NCBI GenBank assembly: GCA_022651005.1
Contig: JALCQD010000001.1
Span: forward strand, 124,001 to 188,000
Length of the DNA stretch: 64,000 nucleotides
Direction: 5' to 3'
Source: Bifidobacteriaceae bacterium
GTDB taxonomy: Bacteria; Actinomycetota; Actinomycetes; Actinomycetales; Bifidobacteriaceae
Within the stretch, counting starts at the first letter, position 1, and each line of letters starts with the position of its first letter. The notes beneath the pieces are model-generated. The model worked only from the letters and a program-made list of their open reading frames with translations, had not been told where the DNA came from and did no database searches. Position numbers and translations under genes: made by a program. Shown here piece by piece: positions 20,490 to 29,212 of the stretch.

Positions 20490-20718
20490 TCAGTTGTAAA
20501 CTATGGGTCTGTTGCCTACTCCTTGCCCGATTCTGGCCGATATTCTCAATTTCGCGACCAATTTCGAGCACGCGACTCCAAAAGTTGTGTGAGAATCCAA
20601 TGAAGGCAAAGTAATTGCCGTAAATATGCGAGTTTTCTAGGCAATGTGAGTTATTATCTACATGAAGTCGGGCGCACTAGTCATCCATGTGGCGCCCCTG
20701 GAAAAGAAGGAATTAATT

Positions 20719-21000
20719 ATGGCGTATAACAAGTCGGATCTCGTTTCCAAGGTTGCACAGAAGTCGAATCTCACCAAGGCGCAGTCCGAAGCTGCTATCA
20801 ACGCATTCCAGGATGTCCTCATTGAGGCTCTCCAGTCCGGCGAAGGCTTGAAGCTCACGGGTGTGTTCTCCGCAGAGCGCGTGAAGCGTGCAGAGCGCAC
20901 GGGTCGCAACCCTCGCACCGGTGCTACCATCAGCATTCCCGCTCGTTATGGCGTGAAGCTCTCTGCTGGTAGCCTCCTCAAGAAGGCCGTCACCGAGTGA
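20719..21000 (+). CDS. hup: HU-family DNA-binding protein
   Basis: A 93-residue histone-like protein that bends and compacts DNA. It has MAYNKSDLVSKVAQKSNLTK at the N-terminus and the DNA-binding arm with GRNPRTGATISIPARYGVKL, then the final helix SAGSLLKKAV. I start at ATG 20719, preceded by AAGAAGGAATT; the longer open frame upstream is not conserved. It is monocistronic with a strong terminator. Confidence 0.96.
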   Translation: MAYNKSDLVSKVAQKSNLTKAQSEAAINAFQDVLIEALQSGEGLKLTGVFSAERVKRAERTGRNPRTGATISIPARYGVKLSAGSLLKKAVTE

Positions 21001-21042
21001 CATTGATCTGGTGATGTGATCTTTTTATTGATCTCATACAGT

Positions 21043-21085
21043 AAAGTGGCGTGGACTCAAGAACGAGTCCACGCCACTTTTATTT
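21043..21085 (+). terminator. terminator of hup
   Basis: A perfect 16-bp stem (AAAGTGGCGTGGACTC with its complement at 21065-21080), a 6-nt loop, then TATTTG. Confidence 0.92.
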
Positions 21086-21190
21086 GTGCATCTCTGTATG
21101 TGTTCCTGTGCACTCCTGTATGTGTTTCCGTGAGTATTACTGCTTGCATTCCTAGGTGTATTCCGCAGTGGAACTAAGCCAATGCCGGTT

Positions 21191-21260
21191 TAGGTGCTAC
21201 AACTCGACTTTCGGTGCTGCAAAGTCACCTTGGGTGCTGCAAAGTCACCTTGGGTGCTGC
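21191..21260 (+). repeat. 20-bp tandem repeat, 3.5 copies, left of the DUF559 gene
   Basis: Copies start at 21191, 21211, 21231 and 21251 with core GGTGCTGC and a tail like AAAGTCACCTT; the second and third copies are nearly identical and the first is degenerate. The period is exactly 20 bp. The same core returns inverted at 21339 and on the far side of the gene. The rest of 21086-21396 shows no gene. Confidence 0.8.
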
Positions 21261-21338
21261 ATTGCTCAGAGAGCACTCGCCCGAATCTGCATGCTTCCGG
21301 CATGATTTCAAGGCTTTTCTGGCAATTCCGCGACTTCT

Positions 21339-21378
21339 TGCAGCACCCAGGCTTTTAGTGCAGCACCCGGGCTTCATT
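21339..21378 (-). repeat. inverted copies of the GGTGCTGCA repeat (left unit)
   Basis: TGCAGCACCC occurs at 21339 and 21359, again 20 bp apart and inverted relative to 21191-21260. Together they form a palindromic unit just beyond the 3' end of the DUF559 gene. Confidence 0.7.
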
Positions 21379-21396
21379 CATCGTAAAACTGCGAGC

Positions 21397-22338
21397 CTAT
21401 GTGCTCTGCCGTGCGAATGCCAACAAGATTTTGGACACGAGCAATTCAACTCTGTCGCTCTCTACGAGATCTTCTTTATACGCTGTTATGACGGTCCATC
21501 CCATTTGTTCCAGTTGATTGCGCTTGAAAATATCGTTCCTTCGTTGGACTTTGTCTATTGCGTGCTGCTCTCCGTCATATTCAAGGGCAACATGGTGGGA
21601 GGGGTACGCAAGATCCAATAAATATCGTTGCTGGTTTTCGCGATCGTAAACTGCATAATTCACTTCAGGACGCCCCAGGTGTCGGTGCATAAGAAGAAGA
21701 CGCAGTCTGGATTCTTGAGATGAATCTGTATTCTCAGCCAAAAGTGGCACAGCCCGAACGCATTTGCCTTTCCCAATGAATCGAGGAGAATTCTGAATGA
21801 ACTGTGCGAAATCGTCCAAACTTGCCTGCTTCAGACGAACATCTTTCCGCATCATTGAATCTCCAAGAACAACAAGCTCATCAAATTCCACATATTTAGA
21901 CATCTGTGCCCACGCCGTGACAGGCGGCACACAGTGAATATTCTCTCCAACGATTCGTGGAACGAAATCAGGGGTCCACAAGTGCATCACGGCACTCTGA
22001 CTCTGGGAGCGATCGCCCTTCTTTGAAAAACAGATATGTATTTTACTTAAGGAGTACTTCTTTCTCTTCTCAGGAAATGGCTTCAAAAATGAGGGCTTGA
22101 TTCTTGGCAACTCGATACCCAACAACGCTAAAGCCGTTGTATGGCTGAAGGCCCAGGAATTTCGCAAGCGAAGATGCTCAGCGAACTCTGAGCAAGTAGA
22201 AAAGGCGGTTGTAGCCACTTCCGTGAGAGAACTCAAGGTGATGTGCTTCGTTCTCCACGCTTCAGATGATTCGGAGTCTTCTAGCAATTCTTCCATGGCG
22301 CAAAGGATATTTAATTTCGTGCATCGCTGCATCCTCAA
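21397..22338 (-). CDS. DUF559-type endonuclease-fold protein
   Basis: 313 residues. The C-terminal third carries the Vsr/DUF559-like core, YLLDLAYPSHHVALEYDGEQ (acidic D and E-x-D residues), then RRNDIFKRNQLEQMGWTVIT, typical of PD-(D/E)xK-like proteins. The N-terminal part resembles the AbiEi/DUF559 proteins common in actinobacteria (TTALALLGIELP), whose role is unknown and sometimes linked to phage defence or mobile DNA. It stands alone, is poorer in GC than its neighbours, and is bracketed on both sides by phased GGTGCTGCA repeats. The start at 22338 is the longest; an ATG 14 codons in is also possible. Confidence 0.7.
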   Translation of the reverse strand: MRMQRCTKLNILCAMEELLEDSESSEAWRTKHITLSSLTEVATTAFSTCSEFAEHLRLRNSWAFSHTTALALLGIELPRIKPSFLKPFPEKRKKYSLSKIHICFSKKGDRSQSQSAVMHLWTPDFVPRIVGENIHCVPPVTAWAQMSKYVEFDELVVLGDSMMRKDVRLKQASLDDFAQFIQNSPRFIGKGKCVRAVPLLAENTDSSQESRLRLLLMHRHLGRPEVNYAVYDRENQQRYLLDLAYPSHHVALEYDGEQHAIDKVQRRNDIFKRNQLEQMGWTVITAYKEDLVESDRVELLVSKILLAFARQST

Positions 22339-22436
22339 AACAAAAACTGTGAAAACTGTTGATAACTGTCCACGCTCCGCCTGCCAGACTGTTAAGTTAC
22401 CGTCAATTCAGATCCACAAGCCCTTCGGTGCTGCAT

Positions 22437-22542
22437 GCCCTCTCCATAGAGCTATAAAAGCTCCCATATCAATAAGCAAAATCGCTATTATATTCGAGTT
22501 CCCAATACTATTTGCCGCACCGAAGCTCTCAATGCAGCACCC
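22437..22542. repeat. GGTGCTGCA inverted repeat unit right of the DUF559 gene
   Basis: GGTGCTGCA at 22437-22445 faces TGCCGCACC (22513-22521) and TGCAGCACC (22533-22541). The latter two are 20 bp apart, as in the left unit. The inner 60 bp is AT-rich. It lies between the 5' end of the DUF559 gene and the 3' end of pafA. Confidence 0.7.
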
Positions 22543-22549
22543 AGGGTGA

Positions 22550-24298
22550 TTATTCGCCATCAAGCGCGGCGAACACCTCTCGAACGGGCGGGGCGAACAT
22601 GTCATCGTCGAAGGGATCGAACAGGCGCACCTCATGGCGCCGAACCCCAGTCCCGGAACCCGCGCCAGCCTGTGACCCATGCACTTCGAGGTGTGTCCAG
22701 TCGCACGACCATTCCACATGCGACGTCAATGCCTTGCGAACGAACTCACCACGCACCATGGCCCGAGTCCCCATCGGCGGCTCGGACACCGCTTGTTTCA
22801 CCTCGCGAGCCGACACACGAATGAGACCTGAAACACTAGCCCTACCGTTAAAAGCGCCACCGTCGTTTCCGACCATCGAACGAATCTGCGCATCTTCCTG
22901 CTGCGCAAGACCTTCGAACACAGTGGACGCCGCAATGTCGTGATACGACAACTCAATCTGTTCAAGAGCCGCCCGCGGCACCTCCGCATCTGCGTGGCGT
23001 GACCGAAACGCCTCCAGCAGCCGCACCTTGGCCGCCCATTCGACCCATGCCGGCATCTGCTCGGCAAGGTTCACAATGAACGCAGTGGAGCTTGCGTCGC
23101 GAGTCTGTGACGCCGGCGAAGCCTGTGAAGCCTGTGAATTCTGCGACGCCTGCAGAACCTGCGCATCATCATCCGCATTCGCCGCAACCGTGAACTCGTA
23201 TTCACCCGCAGCAACAACCTCATCCCAGGTTCTCAACGCCTCGTCGAGCTCGTAGTCTCCGATGGACCCAGACGAGATCAGTTCTTCCCGACGTCCCCGC
23301 GCGAAAGCCGCCGCTGCATCACAGAACAGACGCTGCACCGTGAAGGCATTACGCACGGCGTCATGCTCTCCCCTGCTCGCAGCTTTCATGAGTGCGGTCG
23401 GGTCATCGTGTGTCAACGAAGGAAGCACCGAAAGCAGAGCCTCCAGTTGCTCAGATATTTCACTCGGCGAGCTGGAGACACCCGCACCATCCGTACCCGC
23501 ATTTTCCCGAACGCTCTGCTCGATCATGCACAGCACCAGATGCGTCGTCGCCAGGCGCAGCCACGTCGAGGTCTGCGACCGATTGGAATCCCCCACAATC
23601 ACGTGGAGCCTGCGGAATTCGTCTGGATTGGCATGGGGCTCATCGCGCGTATTGATCATCGGCCGCACACGCGTCGTGGCACTGGAAACGGCCTCGTCGA
23701 GCACGTCGGCCCGTTGCGTGAGCTCGTAGGTCACGCCGCCCGCAGAACACCCAGAACCCTCAGCCCGCTCCACCACGTGCCCCGCGCCAGCCCACACGCA
23801 CCGCGTGGCAAGAAAAGGTATGAGCACCCGCTCCACCACCGAAAGCGGCACAGCTCTGCGCAACAGATAGTTTTCATGGCACCCGAAAGAGTTCCCCGCA
23901 GCGTCCAGATTGTTCTTGTACACATGCAAGCGAAGATTCGGCTCGCCGAGCCGCGAGGAAAGTTCCTTTTGCGCACTGGCCGCCAGCCGCTTCATCACGG
24001 CCTCGCCCGCAGCATCCTGTGCAAGTGCAGCGGCGGGTGTCCGCGCTTCAGACGTCGCATATTCAGGGTGCGATCCGACGTCGAGATACAGTCGCGACCC
24101 ATTAGTGAGATAGGTGTTTGTGGCACGCTGCCGGCGCACCACCGGCTCGAACATCACCATCGCCGCCCGAGACGGGTCAACGCGACGAGCAGTCTGCGTT
24201 ACCGACAGCCCGTATTCCGTCTCGATTCCGAAGATGCGCGCAAAGTCATGCAGATGCGCGCTTTTCCGCTCACTCCCCGAGTCACGCAGTTGCGGCAC
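22550..24298 (-). CDS. pafA: Pup--protein ligase PafA
   Basis: 582 residues. PafA uses ATP to join the C-terminal Glu of Pup to lysines of target proteins. Glutamine-synthetase-fold motifs are present: FGIETEYGLSV (the Glu contacts Mg-ATP), LYLDVGSHPEYATSEARTP, then LHVYKNNLDAAGNSFGCHEN and later NTRDEPHANPDEFRRLHVIV. The GTG at 24298 lies 3 nt after the pup stop, so the two are cotranslated. A short Ala-Ser-Gln insert (QASQNSQASQASP, near 390) is unusual. The protein reads well to its stop. Confidence 0.93.
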   Translation of the reverse strand: MPQLRDSGSERKSAHLHDFARIFGIETEYGLSVTQTARRVDPSRAAMVMFEPVVRRQRATNTYLTNGSRLYLDVGSHPEYATSEARTPAAALAQDAAGEAVMKRLAASAQKELSSRLGEPNLRLHVYKNNLDAAGNSFGCHENYLLRRAVPLSVVERVLIPFLATRCVWAGAGHVVERAEGSGCSAGGVTYELTQRADVLDEAVSSATTRVRPMINTRDEPHANPDEFRRLHVIVGDSNRSQTSTWLRLATTHLVLCMIEQSVRENAGTDGAGVSSSPSEISEQLEALLSVLPSLTHDDPTALMKAASRGEHDAVRNAFTVQRLFCDAAAAFARGRREELISSGSIGDYELDEALRTWDEVVAAGEYEFTVAANADDDAQVLQASQNSQASQASPASQTRDASSTAFIVNLAEQMPAWVEWAAKVRLLEAFRSRHADAEVPRAALEQIELSYHDIAASTVFEGLAQQEDAQIRSMVGNDGGAFNGRASVSGLIRVSAREVKQAVSEPPMGTRAMVRGEFVRKALTSHVEWSCDWTHLEVHGSQAGAGSGTGVRRHEVRLFDPFDDDMFAPPVREVFAALDGE

Positions 24299-24301
24299 GG
24301 C

Positions 24302-24547
24302 TCACTCGCCGCCCTTTTGCACGAAGCGCTGCACGTATTCCTCGGCGTTGGATTCCAGGCTCGATTCGATGTCGTCCAGGAGATTGTCGAGCGAATCCGC
24401 CTGTTCCTGCGATTGCACCTGCTTCGTTGCTCGTCCGGCCGCCTCATTCGCCGCCTCAGCAGCGTTCAGAGCGTCCGCAGATTTCTCCGCATCCGCATTT
24501 GCATTTGCATTTGCATTCGTATTCTGCGACTTATTCACAGCAGGCAT
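24302..24547 (-). CDS. pup: prokaryotic ubiquitin-like protein Pup
   Basis: 81 residues, disordered, the protein tag that PafA attaches. The C-terminal half [20 protein letters not shown] and the end VQKGGE are diagnostic. The natural end is Gly-Gly-Glu, so no deamidation by Dop is needed before ligation. The N-terminus has an Asn-Ala repeat ([10 protein letters not shown]) not seen in mycobacterial Pup. I start at ATG 24547 behind TGAGGAG; a GTG two codons upstream is less likely. The gene lies between the IMPase-like gene and pafA. Confidence 0.93.
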   Translation of the reverse strand: MPAVNKSQNTNANANANADAEKSADALNAAEAANEAAGRATKQVQSQEQADSLDNLLDDIESSLESNAEEYVQRFVQKGGE

Positions 24548-24633
24548 TAGCACTCCTCAAAATCATCTGACAGCATTCCATCGAGATTCCATCTGACAGC
24601 ATTCACGACACATCTCGCAGCGACCACTCGTTT

Positions 24634-25488
24634 TCACGCCGTCGCGGGTCGCGGCTGCAGATATCCCATCAGTTCGTCGTCGATCACACCGTTCGTGGCC
24701 ACCACGTCATTGGCGCGGTTCCAGTGAATCATCGAGCCATCCCACTGGTGCAGCTTGCCTTTGGCCTCCCACACCACCACGGCGCCCGCAGACACCGCCG
24801 GAACATCCCAGGAGTGCAGCGAGGGCTCGAAGTAGGCGTCATACGTACCGTCCGCCACCTTGCACAGGTCCAGCGACGCAGGTCCAATACGTTTGACATC
24901 GGACGGCAGCCCTGCCATTTCACTCACCGTTTCAAGCGCACGCCGCGATTCGTCTTGGAAATAGCTCATGCCGAAGCACACCACGGAGTTCTTCAATGCG
25001 GGTGTCGTAGAGGGGATCACCGGTTCGCGCTTCTCCCCGCCCGTGGGCATGCGCCGAATGCGGATCGCGCCCTTGCCTTGGGCCGCCAGGTACGTCAGTC
25101 CCAGCGCCGGCGCGTGCACGATTCCCAGAACCGGGTACGCCTCGCCCTTGCCGTCAGATTCAAAGAGTGAGACGGTGATCGTCCATTCAGACAGATTCCG
25201 CTCGTAATTGATCACACCGTCAATATTTCCGATGCACCAGAAGCGCTCGCCCTTGGAAGCACCCGCCACGTCTGCTTCGTCCCAGAAGCCGTTGCAGGGC
25301 TCGATTTGCTCGATTTTTTCGTGGCAGTATGACTGCAGACGATGATCAATGTCCGAGGTATAGCGCTGGCGATCCCCCGCGCTGTTGAGCTCGGCAAAGG
25401 AATGAGGGTTGAGCTGATTTTGCAGAGCGTGAGAACCGGCGTTCTGCGCCACTTTAGCCACGGACGCCGCGAGCTTTTGCAAATCCAT
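24634..25488 (-). CDS. inositol-monophosphatase-family protein with altered metal site
   Basis: 284 residues. The fold is clear: the C-terminal SLHSWDVPAVSAGAVVVWEA matches the WDxAAG motif, and WCIGNIDGVINYERNLSEW sits where the family has WxxDPxDGTxNF. The first metal-binding Asp-Pro is Gly-Asn here and the Thr is Val, and the usual GEE is not evident (ASKGERFW). The family removes phosphate from inositol- or histidinol-phosphate with Mg; with this site the activity is uncertain. I start at ATG 25488 behind GAGGAGAC; the frame is open further up as a shadow inside dop. Its place between dop and pup suggests cotranscription. Confidence 0.75.
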   Translation of the reverse strand: MDLQKLAASVAKVAQNAGSHALQNQLNPHSFAELNSAGDRQRYTSDIDHRLQSYCHEKIEQIEPCNGFWDEADVAGASKGERFWCIGNIDGVINYERNLSEWTITVSLFESDGKGEAYPVLGIVHAPALGLTYLAAQGKGAIRIRRMPTGGEKREPVIPSTTPALKNSVVCFGMSYFQDESRRALETVSEMAGLPSDVKRIGPASLDLCKVADGTYDAYFEPSLHSWDVPAVSAGAVVVWEAKGKLHQWDGSMIHWNRANDVVATNGVIDDELMGYLQPRPATA

Positions 25489-25577
25489 TGCCGTCTCCTC
25501 TTTTCCATTGGTCAGCGATGCCGCTACTTTTCCACTTCGTGCTTTATTGGGTGCAGCACGAATCATACGTACTGGTT

Positions 25578-27416
25578 TTATTGTATGGAAGCCCCGAGAA
25601 TTGCGGCCACTTCGGCGATTGTGCGGGCGCGCCGCAGCTTGCTCTCGAGCGCCTCTCGCGTAAAGTGCGCAGAATCCGAGATGTCGATGGTCACGATGTC
25701 CGATTCCGCACCATCCACAACACGCGCGGACCCTGCGGCGCCACCGCCCATAGCACCTGCACCCGCACCGCCCGGCGCACCACCTGCAGCACCGCTCACC
25801 CTTGGCACCCGCAGCGCGATCTGCTTCCACGACGCCGCGGCCACGGCCTCGGGATAAGCATCGATGAGGTAGGCCCGTAGCCACGCACGCGTATCCTCCG
25901 GAGCTTTGCGAGCTGCCGTGATATCGGCAGCGCTGACGAGCGAACTCGCCCTCGACGCCATCTTCGTGAACACTGATTTCGCGGGATCGCAATTCGCCCA
26001 TGAGAGATCCACAGCGGCGAGCACCGGCGCATCCCACCCGGCATTCTTGCGGCGCCGCAAGCCCTCCAGAACTTGCCACTTGAGCAGCCACTCCAGGTTG
26101 CGGACGGCAGAGGTGTCCGTGAGACGCTCATCGTCGTTTTCGCGGCGCAGTTGCGCCAGTTGCGCCAACACCGTTCCCCACAGATCGAGCACGGTACGGG
26201 TCTCCACGTCCGGCCACAGCGGCTCGCCGCGTGAATCCGTATCATAGATCGCCGCGCCCACCGCATACACGGCGCCCCTCAGCGCGATTTGGAGCTGCCA
26301 TGCCGTCGTAGCGGCCAGCGAATTGGAATTGCCGTCGCCATCGGCATCTCCGCTATCACCACCGCGCACGTCGTCACCGCGCACACCCGTTCCACTCGCC
26401 AGCGGCAGCTGCTCCCCCAGGCTCAGATCATGCGACACCGTGTGCAACGCCTTCACCGGGTCCGCAAGCTCGTAACGCGCGAGCAAACCCTCCAGATCAA
26501 ACCCCGCGGCATCGGCGTTCTCCGCCACCCACGCGAGCAGACTCGTTGTACCAAGCTTGAGCACCTCGGGCACGTCCATGCGGTTGGCGTCGCCGATGAT
26601 CACGTGCAGCCGCCGCCGCGATTCCACACTGTGCGATTCGTCGCGCGTGTTGACGATCGGTCGGTCGAAAGTCGTCTGCAACCCGACGCGTGCGTGAAAA
26701 TAATCCGCTCGCTGGGACAGTTGGAATCCGGCCTTTTCGGACACCTCGCCGACTCCCACGCGGCCCGCACCCGTGTAGATTTGCCGGCTCACGAAGTGCA
26801 GCGTCATGAGTCGCGTCAGCACGTCGAAAGGAACTGCGCGCGCGACTTCGTACGATTCGTGAGATCCCCAGCTGCTGCCCTTGCCGTCCGTGTTGTTGCG
26901 GTAGATGCTCACCGTGCGGCCAAGCGTCGCGGACGCGCCATCGGCAGACTCCTGCATGAACTGGTCGCCTGCGCGGTCGGCCGCGAGCGCTGCCTGCGGC
27001 GTCATGGTTTCCGGAGAGGAGTACTCGGGATGAGCGTGGTCCACATAGATGCGCCCGCCGTTGGGAGCCACCACGTTGGTGGGCCGCAATTCGGGCACGT
27101 CGGTGAGCATTTCGGGACGTGCCGAGGCCCGCGGAAGGCGGTATCCCCGAGCGTCGTTGACCGGATCTTCCGGCCTGTAGTCCCAGCGGATCGGCGGATG
27201 AGCACCTGTAGCGGAGGCACCAGTGGAGACACCCGGAGCATGAGCGGCGCCAGCGCTGCCCGCAATACGAGTAGCTGCAGCCGCGTCTGCAGCGTCCGCA
27301 GCAGCACGCACCAGCGCAAAACTCAACTCGATGGGATTGTCCTTGATCCTCGCGTCCTGTGCGTTGCTGGCAATCGCATATTCGGTTTCGATGCCCATGA
27401 GGCGACGAACGCTCAC
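25578..27416 (-). CDS. dop: Pup deamidase/depupylase Dop
   Basis: 612 residues, homologous to PafA. Dop removes Pup from tagged proteins. The N-terminus RRLMGIETEYAIASNAQDAR, the downstream RIYVDHAHPEYSSPE, then YRNNTDGKGSSWGSHESYEV and NTRDESHSVESRRRLHVIIG match Dop. Two low-complexity inserts stand out: Ala-rich at about 40-72 (the Dop-loop region) and Gly/Ala-rich near 565. It overlaps arc by 4 bp. Since this species' Pup already ends in Glu, depupylation is the relevant activity. Confidence 0.92.
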   Translation of the reverse strand: MSVRRLMGIETEYAIASNAQDARIKDNPIELSFALVRAAADAADAAAATRIAGSAGAAHAPGVSTGASATGAHPPIRWDYRPEDPVNDARGYRLPRASARPEMLTDVPELRPTNVVAPNGGRIYVDHAHPEYSSPETMTPQAALAADRAGDQFMQESADGASATLGRTVSIYRNNTDGKGSSWGSHESYEVARAVPFDVLTRLMTLHFVSRQIYTGAGRVGVGEVSEKAGFQLSQRADYFHARVGLQTTFDRPIVNTRDESHSVESRRRLHVIIGDANRMDVPEVLKLGTTSLLAWVAENADAAGFDLEGLLARYELADPVKALHTVSHDLSLGEQLPLASGTGVRGDDVRGGDSGDADGDGNSNSLAATTAWQLQIALRGAVYAVGAAIYDTDSRGEPLWPDVETRTVLDLWGTVLAQLAQLRRENDDERLTDTSAVRNLEWLLKWQVLEGLRRRKNAGWDAPVLAAVDLSWANCDPAKSVFTKMASRASSLVSAADITAARKAPEDTRAWLRAYLIDAYPEAVAAASWKQIALRVPRVSGAAGGAPGGAGAGAMGGGAAGSARVVDGAESDIVTIDISDSAHFTREALESKLRRARTIAEVAAILGASIQ

Positions 27417-29212
27417 GACCGTGCCCCTTCCTCAGAAGCCCCGTCAGCGTAGCGTTCAGAGCTTCCGCTGCCTACGCCCAGAGTTGACCGTGCCGCAGGG
27501 CGTACGGCCACCACTCTGCCGATGTCAAGACCCTGCACGCTTGACCACTGCTCCGGGCTCAAGCCCGAGACCGAACCGGCGGTGTCCTCAAACTCCTCGT
27601 TCACGGAGTCGAGAATATTGGCGATGGAGATGCCCGGTTCCGCATGTGCCGACGCTCGCCCGATATCACCGGCCGGGTTCCTATCGCTGCCGAAAGCCCC
27701 ATCAGACTCCGCAAGGGCGGCCTTGACAGCCTTCGTCTTGGCGCGGTCAGAGATGTTCTTAAGCCCCGCACCCGAAATCAAGTCGGCAAAATAGATCTGC
27801 TGCCATCCGCCATCCGCGGTTTGGACGTCGCACACCAAACGCTCGGGCGTGCGCGCAAAGATCGCGTCCACGGCTGCCTCAACAAGTGCATCGGCGGTAA
27901 GAGACTCTCTCAAGGGCAGGTCGTCGGTGACGTAGTGATGCAGAATCGAGGCTGCCTGCGTGCGGCCTGGACGCCCGATGCGGATCTTGACGTCAAGGCG
28001 ACCGGGTCGCAGCACCGCAGGGTCGATCATGTCGACGCGGTTGGAGGCGCCGATGACGATGACGTTGGTAAGCGTCTCGATGCCGTCGAGCTCCGCGAGG
28101 AACTGCGGAACAATGGTGTTTTCGACGTCGGAGGAGATGCCGGTTCCGCGGATGCGCAGCAGTGAGTCCATCTCGTCGATGAAGACCACCACGGGCACGC
28201 CGGCGCTCGCCTTGGCCTGCGCACGCTTGAAAATCGAGCGGATGAGCCGCTCCGACTCCCCCACATACTTGTTGAGAATTTCGGGACCCTTGACCGACAG
28301 GAACACTCCATCAGTGGAGGACGCCGCAGCTGACTTGCTCCCAGCTGCACGTCCTGCGTCACGCCCAGCAGTACCCCCGGCGGCCTTGCCGGCCGTCTGG
28401 ATGAGTGAGCGCGCCACCGCCTTGGCGATGAGCGTCTTGCCGTTGCCAGGAGGTCCGTAGAGCAGCACGCCCTTGGGTGCGGCGAGGCCGTAGCGGTCGA
28501 AGAGGTCGCGATGGAGGAACGGAAGCTCCACGGCGTCGCGCACGGCCTGGATTTGTGCGTCGAGACCGCCGATGTCCGCGAACGAGACGTCGGGGACTTC
28601 CTCGAGCACCATGTCGTTGGTGTCGCGGTCCGGGAGAAGCTCCAGTGCAAAGGTTGCCGAGGCGTCGAGGCGCACGCGGTCGCCGATATCGAGCGGAGTG
28701 GAATTCGTGATTGCTCCCGCGCGGCGCACGATGACGGGTTGGGAAGAGGCGTCCGTGACCACGATTCGCTCCGAGTCCAGGATCTCTTCCACCGCGCGGA
28801 CGGGGCCGCTGCCCAAACCGTCACGCGTGCCAACGATGAGAAGGGAATCGTTGAGGAGCACGAGGTCGCCAGTGTGCAGGCGGCGCACGTCCACGCTGGG
28901 GCTCACCGACACGATGATGCGGCGGTTGTTGTGTAACACCTGGGCGGAGGCGATGCGAGCGCCGTCTTCCGTCATGACGTAGGCGTCGAGGCGGATGAAC
29001 GTGGCGAACGAGCTCGGAGGCTCGCTCAGTTGCGCCATCTGGGTTTTCAGCTTGCGCAGTTCCTCGGCCGCGCGTTGGAGAGCGCCGGTAAGTGCGTGGT
29101 TTTTGTCACGGAGATTATCGATGATCTGTGCGGACTTTTCGGTCGCGGCCGCTGAGTTCGCTTCATTCTCTGATTTCTCGGCCTTTTCAGCGCTTGACAT
29201 CGTTGACATCAT
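27413..29212 (-). CDS. arc: proteasome-associated AAA+ ATPase ARC (Mpa-like)
   Basis: About 600 residues. ARC forms a hexamer that unfolds pupylated proteins. An N-terminal coiled coil (ATEKSAQIIDNLRDKNHALT, which binds Pup) leads into the OB domains (about 90-240) and the AAA module with Walker A LYGPPGNGKTLIAKA, Walker B VVVFIDEMDSLLR and sensor IGASNRVDMIDPAVLRPGRL. An Ala/Gly/Arg-rich insert follows Walker A. The C-terminus (SEEGARS) lacks the GQYL tail that docks Mpa to the 20S proteasome, and no prcBA genes are present. The start is uncertain: the frame extends to 29248, and I chose ATG 29212, overlapping dedA by 26 bp. Confidence 0.9.
   Translation of the reverse strand: MMSTMSSAEKAEKSENEANSAAATEKSAQIIDNLRDKNHALTGALQRAAEELRKLKTQMAQLSEPPSSFATFIRLDAYVMTEDGARIASAQVLHNNRRIIVSVSPSVDVRRLHTGDLVLLNDSLLIVGTRDGLGSGPVRAVEEILDSERIVVTDASSQPVIVRRAGAITNSTPLDIGDRVRLDASATFALELLPDRDTNDMVLEEVPDVSFADIGGLDAQIQAVRDAVELPFLHRDLFDRYGLAAPKGVLLYGPPGNGKTLIAKAVARSLIQTAGKAAGGTAGRDAGRAAGSKSAAASSTDGVFLSVKGPEILNKYVGESERLIRSIFKRAQAKASAGVPVVVFIDEMDSLLRIRGTGISSDVENTIVPQFLAELDGIETLTNVIVIGASNRVDMIDPAVLRPGRLDVKIRIGRPGRTQAASILHHYVTDDLPLRESLTADALVEAAVDAIFARTPERLVCDVQTADGGWQQIYFADLISGAGLKNISDRAKTKAVKAALAESDGAFGSDRNPAGDIGRASAHAEPGISIANILDSVNEEFEDTAGSVSGLSPEQWSSVQGLDIGRVVAVRPAARSTLGVGSGSSERYADGASEEGARS

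Noticed and set aside
21191-21378. Possible CRISPR-like array
   Set aside because: The repeats are 20 bp tandem units without unique spacers and no cas genes are nearby.
21214-21621. 135-codon plus-strand frame over the phased repeats
   Set aside because: It reads through the repeats and the antisense of the DUF559 gene; no start signal and no recognisable domain.
23363-24550. 395-codon plus-strand frame opposite pafA and pup
   Set aside because: Antisense to two well-supported genes; typical high-GC shadow.
25489-26091. N-terminal extension of the IMPase-like frame
   Set aside because: Lies inside dop in another frame, is Arg/Gly/Cys-rich without homology, and a good ribosome binding site marks the start at 25488.
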